From Bog-756 sp963701325 (GTDB lineage: Bacteria; Actinomycetota; Acidimicrobiia; Acidimicrobiales; RAAP-2), in contig OY969604.1 in the NCBI GenBank assembly GCA_963701325.1, positions 1-64,000 of the forward strand: a DNA stretch of 64,000 nucleotides, given 5' to 3'. The translations under genes and the position numbers were made by a program. Below are positions 45,064 through 53,523 of this stretch, piece by piece. The notes under the pieces are model-generated. The model searched no databases and was not told the origin of the DNA. It saw nothing but the letters and a program-made list of their open reading frames with translations. Every line of letters starts with the position of its first letter. Position 1 is the first letter of the stretch.

Positions 45064-46254
45064 GTGGCCGGAGGCGGTGCGCCGGGTCCGGCGTTGCGAG
45101 TCGCCCTGATCTGCCCCTACAGCCTCTCCCGACCCGGTGGCGTCCAGGGCCAGGTCCTTGGCCTCGCCCGCAGCCTCGTCGGGCGAGGGCACGAGGTCAC
45201 CGTGTTCGCCCCGCTCGACGCGGCGAGCGATGCGCCCGCCGGGATCGCCCTGGTACCGACCGGTCACGCGGTCTCCGTCCGGGCGAACGGGTCGGTCGCG
45301 CCGGTCACCATCTCGCCCCGTGCCGTGCGGCACGCCGTCCGGGCATTGCGCTCGCTCGATGCCGACGTGGTCCACGTCCACGAACCGTTCGCCCCCGGCC
45401 TGCCCTACGGCGTCCTGGCGGCCAGCCGGATGCCGCCCGTCGTCGCGACCTTCCACCGCAGCGGCAGCAGTGTCCTCTACACACTGCTGCGCCCGTTGGC
45501 CAGGATTGCCGCACGTGGTCTGGCGGCGCGCTGCGCGGTCTCGGGTGCTGCTGCAGCCACCGCCTCCCGAGCTCTGCCCGGGCGTTACGAGGTGTTGTTC
45601 AACGGGGTCGAGGTCGACCGCTACCGCCGGGTCGAATCGTGGTCCACGATCGGCCCGACCGTGCTCTTCCTCGGCCGGCACGAGGAGCGCAAGGGATTGT
45701 CCGTCCTGCTCGAGGCCGCGGCGTGCCTCGCCCGCGACCGGGATCGTCTTCGGGCCGATGCGCCAGCTCCGATTCTCTGGGTCGCCGGGGACGGTCCGCA
45801 GACCGCGGCACTCCGGCGGCGTCATCCCGAGTCGAGCACCCTGCAGTGGCTCGGGGTGCTGAGCGAGGAGGAGAAACTCCGGCGGCTCGCCGCCGCCGAC
45901 GTGCTGACCGCCCCGTCGCTCGGGGGAGAGTCCTTCGGGATGGTGCTGCTCGAGGCCATGGCCGCCCGAACGGTGGTGGTGGCCAGTGACATCGAGGGGT
46001 ACCGGGCCGCGAGCGGGGGGTGCGCCGTGCTCGTGCCACCGGGCGACGCGCGGGCCTTGGCCGCAGCGCTCGCCGGCGTGCTCGACGGCCGCCTCGCTCC
46101 GCCAGCACGTCCAGGCGCGGACGTCGGATCCACGAGCGACTGTGGAGCCTGGCTCGATCGCGGGTCCGAGCGCGCCGAGCAGTGGTCGATGGAGGTCCTG
46201 GCCGAGCGGTACGAGGAGATCTACCAAGCCGTGATGGTCGGGGCCGGCCGCTGA
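45064..46254 (+). CDS. pimA: Phosphatidylinositol alpha-mannosyltransferase (PimA-like GT4)
   Basis: A 396-residue GT-B glycosyltransferase. LICPYSLSRPGGVQGQVLGLARSL is the PimA start with the glycine-rich acceptor loop (here PGGVQGQVLGLAR), VHVHEPFAPGLPYGVL and APSLGGESFGMVLLEAMAA (EX7E) bind GDP-mannose. It transfers the first mannose to phosphatidylinositol. The first nine residues are extra relative to PimA and the GTG start is plausible but not certain. An insert around 360-375 is unusual but short. Confidence 0.87.
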   Translation: MAGGGAPGPALRVALICPYSLSRPGGVQGQVLGLARSLVGRGHEVTVFAPLDAASDAPAGIALVPTGHAVSVRANGSVAPVTISPRAVRHAVRALRSLDADVVHVHEPFAPGLPYGVLAASRMPPVVATFHRSGSSVLYTLLRPLARIAARGLAARCAVSGAAAATASRALPGRYEVLFNGVEVDRYRRVESWSTIGPTVLFLGRHEERKGLSVLLEAAACLARDRDRLRADAPAPILWVAGDGPQTAALRRRHPESSTLQWLGVLSEEEKLRRLAAADVLTAPSLGGESFGMVLLEAMAARTVVVASDIEGYRAASGGCAVLVPPGDARALAAALAGVLDGRLAPPARPGADVGSTSDCGAWLDRGSERAEQWSMEVLAERYEEIYQAVMVGAGR

Positions 46255-46276
46255 GCGGCCGTACACTGCTCGGACG

Positions 46277-47518
46277 ATGAGCGACGCCCCGGATCGTCCA
46301 GGCCCAGCCGGCCCACCCGGGAGCCCGTCCGGCGGCGGTCCTCCCCGTCCGGGGTCCTCGGGCACCTCGGGCAGCGCTTCGGGCGGCGGCTCCGGCAACC
46401 GCCGCCGCCGCGGGCCGCGCCCCTCCTCCTCCTCCTCCTCCTCCTCCTCCTCCTCGTCCTCCGGTACCTCGTCCTCCGGGGGCGGCTCCTCAGGTGGCAG
46501 GAGCCGCGGCGGCTCTCGCCAACCCGGTCGCGGCGGTACCGCCGGAGCCGGCAAGCGCAGTGGGTCCGGCGGCGGTTCCTCCCGTGCCGCTTCCGGCGGT
46601 CGGCGACCCGCCGGATCCGGGGGCGCGCAGCCGCGGCGCAGTGGTGCCGGGCCGAGCCAGACCGAGGGTGCGGTCACGGTTGTTCCCACGCCCAGGGCGG
46701 ACCGGTCCGCCGACGTCGCGGAGGTGGCCGCGATCAAGGCGAACCGCAGGCGGGCACTCACCTTGTGCCTGCTCCCCGGCGCCGTCATCGGGATCGTGCT
46801 GGGTGCCGTCCTCCTCGCGGTCGGTCAGCCGGTGGTGGCTCTCGGGGTGCTCGTCGTCTCGGTTGTCCTGGTCGCCGCGCTGGTCTGGTGGGGCGCGCCA
46901 GGGACCGTCTCCCGCTCCCTCGGAGCCTGCCCCAGCGAGGAATGGGAGCATCCCCGCCTGCACAACCTGGTGGACGGCCTCTGCGCCACGATGGGCCTCG
47001 ACCGGCCGACCGTGCTCGTCGTCGACAGCGACGTGCCCAACGCAATGGCCATCGGCCGCGACCCTGCGTCAGCGTCCCTGGTGGTCACGAGCGCCCTCGA
47101 CCGGGACCTCGGCCTGGTCGAGCTCGAGGGAGTGCTGGCTCACGAGCTCGTGCACATCAAGCGTCACGACACGGTCCTGGCCGGGATCGCTGTGATGGTC
47201 ACCGTGCCGTGGGCCCTCGTGCGGGGCACCCCGGCGGGCGTCCGGACCGTCCACCGGTTGATCGGACCCGGGCGCGAGTTCTCCGCCGACCAGCGCGCGG
47301 CCACGGTGGTGCGCTATCCACCCGGCATCTGCTCGGCGCTCCAGACCATGCTCGGGTCCGCCTCCCGAGCCGGCGGCTGGCCGCCGTCGACGGGACGGGT
47401 CGCGGCCCTGACTCGGTGGCTCTGGGTCGACCCGATGGCTGGATCATCCCCGGCGGAGTCGCCGGACGGGAATCTCGACGACACCAGAGTGCGGGCAGCC
47501 GCCTTCTCGCTCGGCTGA
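46277..47518 (+). CDS. M48-family membrane zinc metallopeptidase with polyserine N-terminus
   Basis: A 413-residue protein. The first 150 residues are low-complexity (Gly, Ser, Arg, Pro) with a run of 13 serines. Two membrane helices follow (about 165-200). VLAHELVHIKRHD is the HExxH zinc site and GREFSADQRAA provides the third ligand glutamate, as in HtpX/Ste24-like proteases. It is likely a membrane-protein quality-control or peptide-processing enzyme. It follows pimA by 22 bp. Gene ends convergently with marR. Confidence 0.85.
   Translation: MSDAPDRPGPAGPPGSPSGGGPPRPGSSGTSGSASGGGSGNRRRRGPRPSSSSSSSSSSSSSGTSSSGGGSSGGRSRGGSRQPGRGGTAGAGKRSGSGGGSSRAASGGRRPAGSGGAQPRRSGAGPSQTEGAVTVVPTPRADRSADVAEVAAIKANRRRALTLCLLPGAVIGIVLGAVLLAVGQPVVALGVLVVSVVLVAALVWWGAPGTVSRSLGACPSEEWEHPRLHNLVDGLCATMGLDRPTVLVVDSDVPNAMAIGRDPASASLVVTSALDRDLGLVELEGVLAHELVHIKRHDTVLAGIAVMVTVPWALVRGTPAGVRTVHRLIGPGREFSADQRAATVVRYPPGICSALQTMLGSASRAGGWPPSTGRVAALTRWLWVDPMAGSSPAESPDGNLDDTRVRAAAFSLG
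46422..46455. repeat. Trinucleotide repeat (CCT/CTC)n, about 11 units
   Basis: An uninterrupted trinucleotide run inside the M48 protease gene, read as TCC to give a polyserine stretch. Length changes by slippage would keep the frame. Confidence 0.85.
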
Positions 47519-47548
47519 CGGCTCGCCCGGGGGCCAGACGGGGTTCGC

Positions 47549-48079
47549 TCAGCCGGCGGTCGGGCAGATGCCGATCTCGTCGTCAGCGTCGCAGCCCCAG
47601 CCCGCGCCGGTGTTCTGCTCGAGCACGTGGTCTCGCAGCCGTCGGAGCAGCGCGCCCAGCTGAGCCTCTTCGGCGGGGGAGAACAACTGGCTGAGGAGCT
47701 CATCGATGTGAGCGAGGTGCTCCGGGATGGCCCGCTCCATCATCTCCCGGCCGGCGGGAGTGAGCTCGGCGAACGAGCCGCGCTTGTCCTGAGGACACGT
47801 GCGACGGGTGACCAGTCCCTGGTCCTGGAGACGGTCGACGGCACGGGTGAGCCCGCTCGGTGAGAGGGAGCTCTGGGCGGCGAGCTCGCTCATCCGCAGC
47901 GCGTTCCCCTCGGTGCGGGCCAGCCGGATGAGGACGTCGAACGACTGGTTGGACGAAAGGCTGTCCGGCTCGAGCCGCCGCTCGAAGAGGCGTCGCAGCC
48001 CGGCGGCCGATTCGAAGAGCAGGCCCACCGTGGTGAGCCGCTCGTCAGTGGACTCCCGCATGTCCGTTGTCGATCCCAT
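47549..48079 (-). CDS. MarR-family transcriptional regulator
   Basis: A 176-residue winged-helix regulator. SSNQSFDVLIRLARTEGNALRMSELAAQSSLSPSGLTRAVDRLQDQGLV is the DNA-binding part (recognition helix SPSGLTRAVDRLQ), followed by RRTCPQDKRGSFAELTPAG, the wing. Three cysteines (CPQDK, GCDAD, GICPT) could make it redox-responsive; this is inference. It is divergent from yceI with two like palindromes between, so autoregulation plus control of yceI is likely. Confidence 0.88.
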   Translation of the reverse strand: MGSTTDMRESTDERLTTVGLLFESAAGLRRLFERRLEPDSLSSNQSFDVLIRLARTEGNALRMSELAAQSSLSPSGLTRAVDRLQDQGLVTRRTCPQDKRGSFAELTPAGREMMERAIPEHLAHIDELLSQLFSPAEEAQLGALLRRLRDHVLEQNTGAGWGCDADDEIGICPTAG

Positions 48080-48105
48080 GCCCGGAGCTTACAGGTTTGG
48101 AGAAA

Positions 48106-48120
48106 TAGTTGCGACTGCAA
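48106..48120. promoter_or_regulatory. MarR-type operator, site 1
   Basis: tagttgcgactgcaa contains the perfect dyad TTGC-GACT-GCAA (48109-48120), 27 bp upstream of the marR start codon. Same outer bases as site 2. Confidence 0.6.
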
Positions 48121-48132
48121 ATAAATGTCGTA

Positions 48133-48147
48133 TAGTTGTTTGTGCAA
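48133..48147. promoter_or_regulatory. MarR-type operator, site 2
   Basis: tagttgtttgtgcaa shares TAGTTG....TGCAA with site 1, 27 bp away, so both lie on nearly the same face of the helix. The region is AT-rich and probably holds the yceI promoter as well. Confidence 0.55.
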
Positions 48148-48194
48148 GCACAGAAGCGCCCGAGGGCGCAGCACACGACCTCAAAGGAGCAGCT

Positions 48195-48777
48195 ATGGCA
48201 CAGACCACAGAAGTGACCAGCAGGACAGTCAACGGTGCGGAGTATCCGGCTGTGGGCACCTACACCATCGATCCGAGCCACACCCGCATCGGGTTCGCGG
48301 TACGGCACATGGCCGTGTCCAAGGTACGTGGCGGGTTCAACCGGTTCGAGGGCACACTCCAGCTCGCCGAGGACCCGGTCGATTCGACGGTGTCCGTCTC
48401 GATCGAGGCCGACAGCGTGGACACCCGCGACGAGAACCGGGACAACCACCTCCGGACCAACGACTTCTTCGACGTACCCAACCATCCGACCTGGACCTTC
48501 GTGAGCACGGGCGTTCGCCCGGTCGACGCGACCCACTGGAAGGTGGACGGCGACCTGACCATCCGCGGGACGACCAGGCCGGTGACCCTGGATGCCGAGC
48601 TCGAGGGGGTCGTGAAGGACCCCTACGGCAACCATCGGGTGGGCTTCGAGCGCGACGGCGTCCCTCGACCGCGAGGAGTTCGGTGTGGCGTTCGGAGCGG
48701 TCATGGAGGCCGGCGGGCTCGTCGTCGGCAAGAAGGTCGACATCGAGATCGAGGCCGAGGCGGTGCTCCAGCAGTAA
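48195..48777 (+). pseudogene. YceI-family protein gene with a +1 frameshift
   Basis: The repaired protein is about 193 residues. YTIDPSHTRIGFAVRHMAVSKVRGGFNRFEGTL is the family core (here YTIDPSHTRIGFAVRHM), with DNHLRTNDFFDVPNHPTWTF and TIRGTTRPVTLDAELEG. These lipocalin-like proteins bind isoprenoid lipids. The frame is lost after HRVGFE: an extra C at about 48651 should be removed to give VGFEATASLDREEFG and the C-terminus to QQ. No signal peptide, so cytoplasmic. Divergent from marR. Confidence 0.78.
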
Positions 48778-48802
48778 GAAGCCTCCACGGCAGCCAGTCC
48801 CC

Positions 48803-48832
48803 ACCGTCGCCACCCCACGGGGTGGCGACGGT
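48803..48832 (+). terminator. Terminator hairpin after yceI
   Basis: Perfect inverted repeat of 14 bp (ACCGTCGCCACCCC and its complement) with only AC between, so the true loop is larger. It lies 26 bp past the stop. No T-run. Confidence 0.65.
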
Positions 48833-48873
48833 CGCGGGCGGGGAGCTCCAGGACCCGCAGGTAGGATGGAGCG

Positions 48874-49773
48874 ATGACCGCCACTCCGAGCCCCGACCGT
48901 CCCACGGGCACCTTCACCGTCAAGCGAGGCCTCGCCGAGATGTTGCGCGGCGGGGTGATCATGGACGTCGTCGACGCCGAACAGGCGAAGGTGGCCGAGG
49001 ATGCAGGGGCGGTTGCGGTCATGGCGCTCGAGCGGGTGCCGGCCGACATCCGCCGCGACGGCGGGGTGGCCAGGATGAGCGATCCCGCCCTCATCGAGGG
49101 CATCACTGCCGCGGTCACCATCCCGGTCATGGCCAAGGCGCGCATCGGTCACTTCGCCGAGGCTCAGGTGCTGGCTGCACTCGGGGTCGACTTCATCGAC
49201 GAGAGCGAGGTCCTGACGCCGGCCGACGAGGCCTACCACGTCGACAAGTGGGCGTTCGAGATCCCCTTCGTCTGTGGCGCCACCAACCTCGGCGAGGCGC
49301 TCCGGCGCATCTCGGAGGGCGCTGCGATGATCCGCTCCAAGGGCGAAGCCGGCACCGGCAACATCGTCGAGGCCGTCAGGCACCTGCGGTCGATCCTCGG
49401 CGACATCCGCAAGGTCACCGAGGCGGACTCCGCCGAACTCTACGGCTGGGCCAAGGAGCTGGCCGCCCCCATCGGCCTGGTCCAGGAGGTCGCGTCCACC
49501 GGGCGCCTGCCTGTGCCCCTGTTCTGCGCCGGTGGTATCGCCACGCCTGCAGACGCCTCCTTGGTCATGCAGCTCGGGGCCGAGGCCGTCTTCGTGGGCT
49601 CGGGCATCTTCAAGAGCGCCAACCCGCCGCTCGTGGCGAGGGCCGTGGTGGAGGCGACGGCCCACTACTCCGACGCCGAACTGGTCGCAAAGGTCTCCAC
49701 GGGACTCGGCGCGGCGATGGCCGGCCAGGAGATCGGCACGCTCGGTGTGCACCTGGCCGATCGTGGCTGGTGA
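48874..49773 (+). CDS. pdxS: Pyridoxal 5'-phosphate synthase subunit PdxS
   Basis: A 299-residue TIM-barrel enzyme. IMDVVDAEQAKVAEDAGAVAVMALERVPADIRRDGGVARMSDP is the highly conserved start, here recognised by MALERVPADIRRDGG. VMAKARIGHFAEAQ holds the Schiff-base lysine; FCAGGIATPADASLVMQLGAEAVFVGSGIF binds phosphate. With PdxT it makes PLP from ribose 5-phosphate, glyceraldehyde 3-phosphate and glutamine ammonia. pdxT follows 36 bp on. Confidence 0.97.
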   Translation: MTATPSPDRPTGTFTVKRGLAEMLRGGVIMDVVDAEQAKVAEDAGAVAVMALERVPADIRRDGGVARMSDPALIEGITAAVTIPVMAKARIGHFAEAQVLAALGVDFIDESEVLTPADEAYHVDKWAFEIPFVCGATNLGEALRRISEGAAMIRSKGEAGTGNIVEAVRHLRSILGDIRKVTEADSAELYGWAKELAAPIGLVQEVASTGRLPVPLFCAGGIATPADASLVMQLGAEAVFVGSGIFKSANPPLVARAVVEATAHYSDAELVAKVSTGLGAAMAGQEIGTLGVHLADRGW

Positions 49774-49809
49774 TCCGGGCGCCGCACGTCTCAGACGCAG
49801 TCTCGGCCG

Positions 49810-50442
49810 ATGACCATCGGGGTACTCGCGCTCCAGGGTGACGTGCGGGAGCACGCGGCCGCGTTCGCCGAGCTCGAGGAGCCGGTGCGCGAGGTCCGAG
49901 AACCGGCTGACCTCGTGGACCTCTCGGGACTGGTCGTCCCGGGCGGCGAGTCGACAACGTTGTCCCTGCTGCTCGGCTCGTCCGGTCTGTTCGACCCCCT
50001 GGCCGAGGCGCTCGCCGCCGGCCTCGCCGTGTTTGGTACCTGCGCCGGGATGATCCTGCTGGCCAGACGGGTGCTCGACGGACGCCCCGACCAGCGGCAG
50101 TTCGGCGTCATCGACCTGACCATCCGGCGGAACGGCTACGGCCGCCAGTCTGCATCCTTCGAGACCGCGGTCACGGTGGCCGGTGTCGGGGCAGGGCCCC
50201 TGCCCGCCGTGTTCATCCGCGCCCCGTTGGTCGAGCAGTGCGGACCGGGGGTCGAGGTGCTGGCTACGCTTCCCGATGCGGGCGCTTCCCGCCTCGCCGG
50301 CACGGACCGTGGGGGGGCGACGGGCTCTCCGGTCGTCTGCCGGCAGGGACCGGTGCTCGCGGCCGCGTTCCACCCGGAGCTGACCGGGGACCGTCGACTG
50401 CACCGGCTGTTCGTGGAGATGACCAAGGAGGAGAGGCGCTAG
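49810..50442 (+). CDS. pdxT: Pyridoxal 5'-phosphate synthase glutaminase subunit PdxT
   Basis: A 210-residue class I glutaminase. IGVLALQGDVREHAAAF is the family start, PGGESTTLSLLL and FGTCAGMILLA (nucleophile Cys) follow, and AFHPELTGD has the His-Glu of the triad. It gives ammonia to PdxS. It ends 3 bp before yebC. Confidence 0.96.
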   Translation: MTIGVLALQGDVREHAAAFAELEEPVREVREPADLVDLSGLVVPGGESTTLSLLLGSSGLFDPLAEALAAGLAVFGTCAGMILLARRVLDGRPDQRQFGVIDLTIRRNGYGRQSASFETAVTVAGVGAGPLPAVFIRAPLVEQCGPGVEVLATLPDAGASRLAGTDRGGATGSPVVCRQGPVLAAAFHPELTGDRRLHRLFVEMTKEERR

Positions 50443-50445
50443 GCC

Positions 50446-51195
50446 ATGTCGGGACACTCGAAATGGGCGACCACCAAGTACCGCAAGGGCGCGCAGGACG
50501 CTGCCCGCGCCAAGGTCTTCGCCAAGCTCATCCGCCAGATCGAGGTCGCGGCACGCGAAGGGGGGAGCGACATGACGGCGAACGCCGGCCTCCGCACGAT
50601 GTACACCAAGGCCCGTGATGCGTCGGTTCCGATCGACACCATCGAACGGGCCATCAAGCGGGGATCGGGCGAGCTCGAAGGTGTTCGCTACGAGTCGATC
50701 GCCTATGAGGGCTACGCCCCCGACGGCGTGGCCGTGATCGTCGAGTGCCTCTCGGACAACCGCAACCGCACCGGTGCCGAGATCCGGAACCTCTTCAACC
50801 GGAACGGCGGGACCATGGCGGAACCCGGGGCGGTCAGCTGGCAGTTCGAACGAAAGGGCATCATCCCCGTTCCACACACCTTCGACGAGGAGCGGGTCCT
50901 CGAGGTGGCCATGGAGGCCGGCGCCGAGGATCTCACCGACGATGGCGAGCGATGGCTGGTCACCACCGCACCGTCGGACATGATGGCGGTCCGAGCCGGG
51001 TTGGAGGAGGCCGGCCTGGAGCCGGGTGCCTCGGAGCTCTCGATGGTCCCCACCTCGACGGTCGAGGTGGCCTCGGAGTCCGAGGCCAAGCGGGTCCTGC
51101 GCCTCATCGAGGCGCTCGACGACCATGACGACGTGCAGAACGTCTACGCCAATTTCGACATCCCCGACGAGATCATGGCGGCCTACGAGGGCTGA
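50446..51195 (+). CDS. yebC: YebC/PmpR-family protein
   Basis: A 249-residue protein with the usual start SGHSKWATTKYRKGAQDAARAKVFAKL (here SGHSKWATTKYRKG). NRNRTGAEIRNLFNRNGG and AYEGYAPDGVAVIVECLSDN are conserved. Members act as DNA-binding regulators or as translation factors relieving polyproline stalls. It precedes ruvC as in many bacteria. Confidence 0.95.
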   Translation: MSGHSKWATTKYRKGAQDAARAKVFAKLIRQIEVAAREGGSDMTANAGLRTMYTKARDASVPIDTIERAIKRGSGELEGVRYESIAYEGYAPDGVAVIVECLSDNRNRTGAEIRNLFNRNGGTMAEPGAVSWQFERKGIIPVPHTFDEERVLEVAMEAGAEDLTDDGERWLVTTAPSDMMAVRAGLEEAGLEPGASELSMVPTSTVEVASESEAKRVLRLIEALDDHDDVQNVYANFDIPDEIMAAYEG

Positions 51196-51267
51196 TTCAC
51201 GCATCCCGGTCGGTGCCCCTCCGGCCGCCGGGGGATCACCCCACCCGCTCGCGCTGCAGACTACTGT

Positions 51268-51281
51268 CGAACGCATGTTCG
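51268..51281. promoter_or_regulatory. LexA (SOS) box over the ruvC start codon
   Basis: CGAACGCATGTTCG fits the actinobacterial LexA consensus CGAAC-N4-GTTCG at every fixed base. Its right half contains the ATG of ruvC (51275). The 80-bp gap after yebC has no other regulatory sign. Strong LexA control of ruvCAB follows. Confidence 0.75.
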
Positions 51282-51784
51282 TCCTCGGGATCGACCCTGG
51301 ACTGTCGCGCTGCGGCTACGGCGTGGTCACCCGCCGGGGGGACCGCCTGACGGCGGTGGCTGGTGGTGTCGTCACCACGCCCCCCGAGATGCCGTTGCCC
51401 GACCGCCTGCACACGCTCTCGGAGGAGCTGCGTGCGCTCGTCGACGAGTTCCGGCCCGGGGCGGTCGTCGTCGAGCGGGTCTTCTTCCAGATGAACGCGC
51501 GCACCGCCATGGCCACCGGGCAGGCCGCCGGCGTGGCGCTTGCGGCCGCGGCCGCATCGGGGTGCGAGGTGGCCCAGTACACGGCCAACGAGGTCAAGCA
51601 GGCACTGGTCGGGTTCGGCGGTGCGACCAAGGAGCAGGTGCAGCGCATGGTGGCGTCCGTGCTCGGTCTGGCCGAGCCGCCCCGCCCCCCCGACGTGGCC
51701 GACGCGTTGGCCCTTGCCGCATGCCACCTCACCGGACAACCGCTCCGACGGGCGGTGGCCGCGTCCGGCGGAGGCGTGCGATGA
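51275..51784 (+). CDS. ruvC: Holliday junction endonuclease RuvC
   Basis: A 169-residue RNase H-fold endonuclease. FVLGIDPGLSRCGYGVV carries the first catalytic Asp, VVVERVFFQMNARTAMATGQAAG the Glu, and PPDVADALALAACH the last acidic pair. It resolves Holliday junctions with RuvAB. The ATG lies within a LexA box. The frame is open far upstream, but the family start is clear. Confidence 0.96.
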   Translation: MFVLGIDPGLSRCGYGVVTRRGDRLTAVAGGVVTTPPEMPLPDRLHTLSEELRALVDEFRPGAVVVERVFFQMNARTAMATGQAAGVALAAAAASGCEVAQYTANEVKQALVGFGGATKEQVQRMVASVLGLAEPPRPPDVADALALAACHLTGQPLRRAVAASGGGVR

Positions 51785-51794
51785 GAGGTGTGCA

Positions 51795-52389
51795 GTGATC
51801 GGATCCCTGCGTGGCACCCTGCTCGAGCGACCCACGATGGGCGAGGTGATCGTCGAGGTGCACGGCGTGGGGTACCCGCGCGTCGGTCCCGACCTCGGTG
51901 CTCGCCTCCCTCGGCACCGTGGGCAGTGATGTCTTCCTCCACGTCCACACCCACGTCCGGGAGGACGCCATCGTCCTCTACGGATTCGCCCACGCCGACG
52001 AGCGACGGTGCTTCGAGGCCCTGCTCGGCGCGCACGGGGTCGGGCCCGCACTGGCCCTGGCCATCCTGTCGTCGCTCTCGCCTGCCGCACTCTCGACCGC
52101 GGTCCTGGAGGACGACGTGGACACTCTCTGCCTCGTTCCCGGGGTTGGCAAGAAGACCGCTGCCCGCCTCCTGCTCGAGCTCAAGGCCCGCCTCGACCTG
52201 CCCGAGCTCGGAGGGGACGGTGCCGGGACGTCCGGGTCCGGCACACGCCGTGGCGAGGCGCGCGCCGCGCTCGTCGAGCTCGGGTACGGCCCCGACGAGA
52301 TCAGCGGCGCGCTCGACGGCGCCGACGAGGACGTGCCGGTCGAGGAACTCGTGCGCGCCGCCCTCCGAGAGCTGGCCCACCACCGATGA
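51795..52389 (+). pseudogene. ruvA: Holliday junction helicase subunit RuvA gene with a +1 frameshift
   Basis: The repaired protein has about 197 residues, the normal RuvA length. First frame: GTG start, IGSLRGTLLERPTMGEVIVEVHGVGY. Second frame: SVLASLGTVGSDVFLHVHTHVREDA onward, with GVGPALALAILSSL and LCLVPGVGKKTAARLLLELK as the two helix-hairpin-helix units. Removing one C from CCC at 51873-51875 joins them as GVGYRASVPTSV. The C-terminal domain binding RuvB is intact. Because RuvA is a core repair protein between intact ruvC and ruvB, a sequence error is the best explanation. Confidence 0.82.
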
Positions 52390-53483
52390 CGGCCGAGGCG
52401 CGCCGCGAGGTGCTGGCTCCGCCGGGCGGAGGGGCGATGCTCGACGAGGACCCGCGTCGCCCGGTCGATCCGACCGCCGGCCCCGAGGAGGTGGAGGAGG
52501 TCGGGCTCCGGCCGCGCACCCTCGACGAGTTCGTGGGGCAGGGCCAGCTCACCGAGCACCTCCGGATCGTCGTCGAGGCAGCCCTGCGGCGCGACCAGGC
52601 GGTCGACCACCTGCTGTTCGCCGGCCCGCCGGGGCTCGGCAAGACCTCGCTGGCCGGCATCGTCGCCGCCGAGATGGGCGTGGGGCTCCGGGTCACCTCT
52701 GGTCCGGTGCTGGTCCGGGCCGGCGATCTGGCCGCCCTCCTCACCGATCTCCAGGAGGGGGACGTCCTGTTCATCGACGAGATCCACCGGCTCCACCGGT
52801 CGGTCGAGGAGATCCTCTATCCGGCCATGGAGGACTTCAAGCTCGACATCCTGATCGGCAAGGGTCCGACTGCACGCAGCATCCGGCTCGACCTACCCCG
52901 GTTCACCCTGATCGGCGCAACCACACGGACCGGGCTGGTGGCAGGGCCGCTGCGCGACCGGTTCGGGTTCGTCGGGCGCCTCGACCTCTACGCCGTCGAG
53001 GAGCTCGAGGCCATCGTGCGCCGGACGGCGGGTCTCCTGCGGGTGCCCATCGACAGCGACGGGGCCCGCAGGGTCGCCGAACGGTCCCGGGGCACGCCGC
53101 GCGTTGCCAACCGGCTGCTGCGCCGGGTGCGCGACTTCGTCGAGGTCCGGGCGGAGGGCACGATCACCTCCGAGGCCGCCGTCGCCGGACTGGACGTCTT
53201 CGGGGTCGACGTGCTCGGGCTGGACAAGGTCGACCGGGCAATCCTCGACGTGCTCTGCCGCCGGTACGCCGGTCGTCCGGTGGGGCTCACGACGCTGTCC
53301 CAGTGCATCGGCGAGGAGACCGACACCATCGAGGAGGCCTACGAGCCGTACCTCCTCCAGCAGGGCCTGATCCAACGAACCGCCCGGGGCCGGATCCCCG
53401 GCCCGGCCGCCTGGGCCCACCTCGGGATCAGCCCGGGCGAGACCCCGTCGCTCTGGCCGTCGACGCCGACCGATCCCTTCTGA
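52386..53483 (+). CDS. ruvB: Holliday junction branch-migration ATPase RuvB
   Basis: A 365-residue AAA+ motor. LRPRTLDEFVGQGQLTEHL precedes Walker A (FAGPPGLGKTSLA), Walker B is LFIDEIHRLHRSVEEILYPAMEDF, sensor I GATTRTGLVAGPLRDRFG with the arginine finger. The winged-helix end (DRAILDVLCRRYAGRPVGLTTL) binds DNA. The ATG overlaps the ruvA stop (ATGA). Confidence 0.97.
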   Translation: MTAEARREVLAPPGGGAMLDEDPRRPVDPTAGPEEVEEVGLRPRTLDEFVGQGQLTEHLRIVVEAALRRDQAVDHLLFAGPPGLGKTSLAGIVAAEMGVGLRVTSGPVLVRAGDLAALLTDLQEGDVLFIDEIHRLHRSVEEILYPAMEDFKLDILIGKGPTARSIRLDLPRFTLIGATTRTGLVAGPLRDRFGFVGRLDLYAVEELEAIVRRTAGLLRVPIDSDGARRVAERSRGTPRVANRLLRRVRDFVEVRAEGTITSEAAVAGLDVFGVDVLGLDKVDRAILDVLCRRYAGRPVGLTTLSQCIGEETDTIEEAYEPYLLQQGLIQRTARGRIPGPAAWAHLGISPGETPSLWPSTPTDPF

Positions 53484-53523
53484 CGTCCCCGGGCGTGGTG
53501 CCCGCGGCGCGTGCGGTGCCACC

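Noticed and set aside
48337..51276. A 979-codon open frame on the minus strand opposite yceI-pdxS-pdxT-yebC
   Set aside because: It is a mirror of GC-rich plus-strand codon usage. The plus strand has clearly conserved proteins there, and the translation has no recognisable domain. The same applies to long minus frames opposite relA (59364-61907) and thrS (38516-40942).
51795..51900. Programmed +1 frameshift in ruvA
   Set aside because: No stop codon or slippery site of a known programmed type lies at the shift point, and five other genes show the same one-base excess, so an error is simpler.
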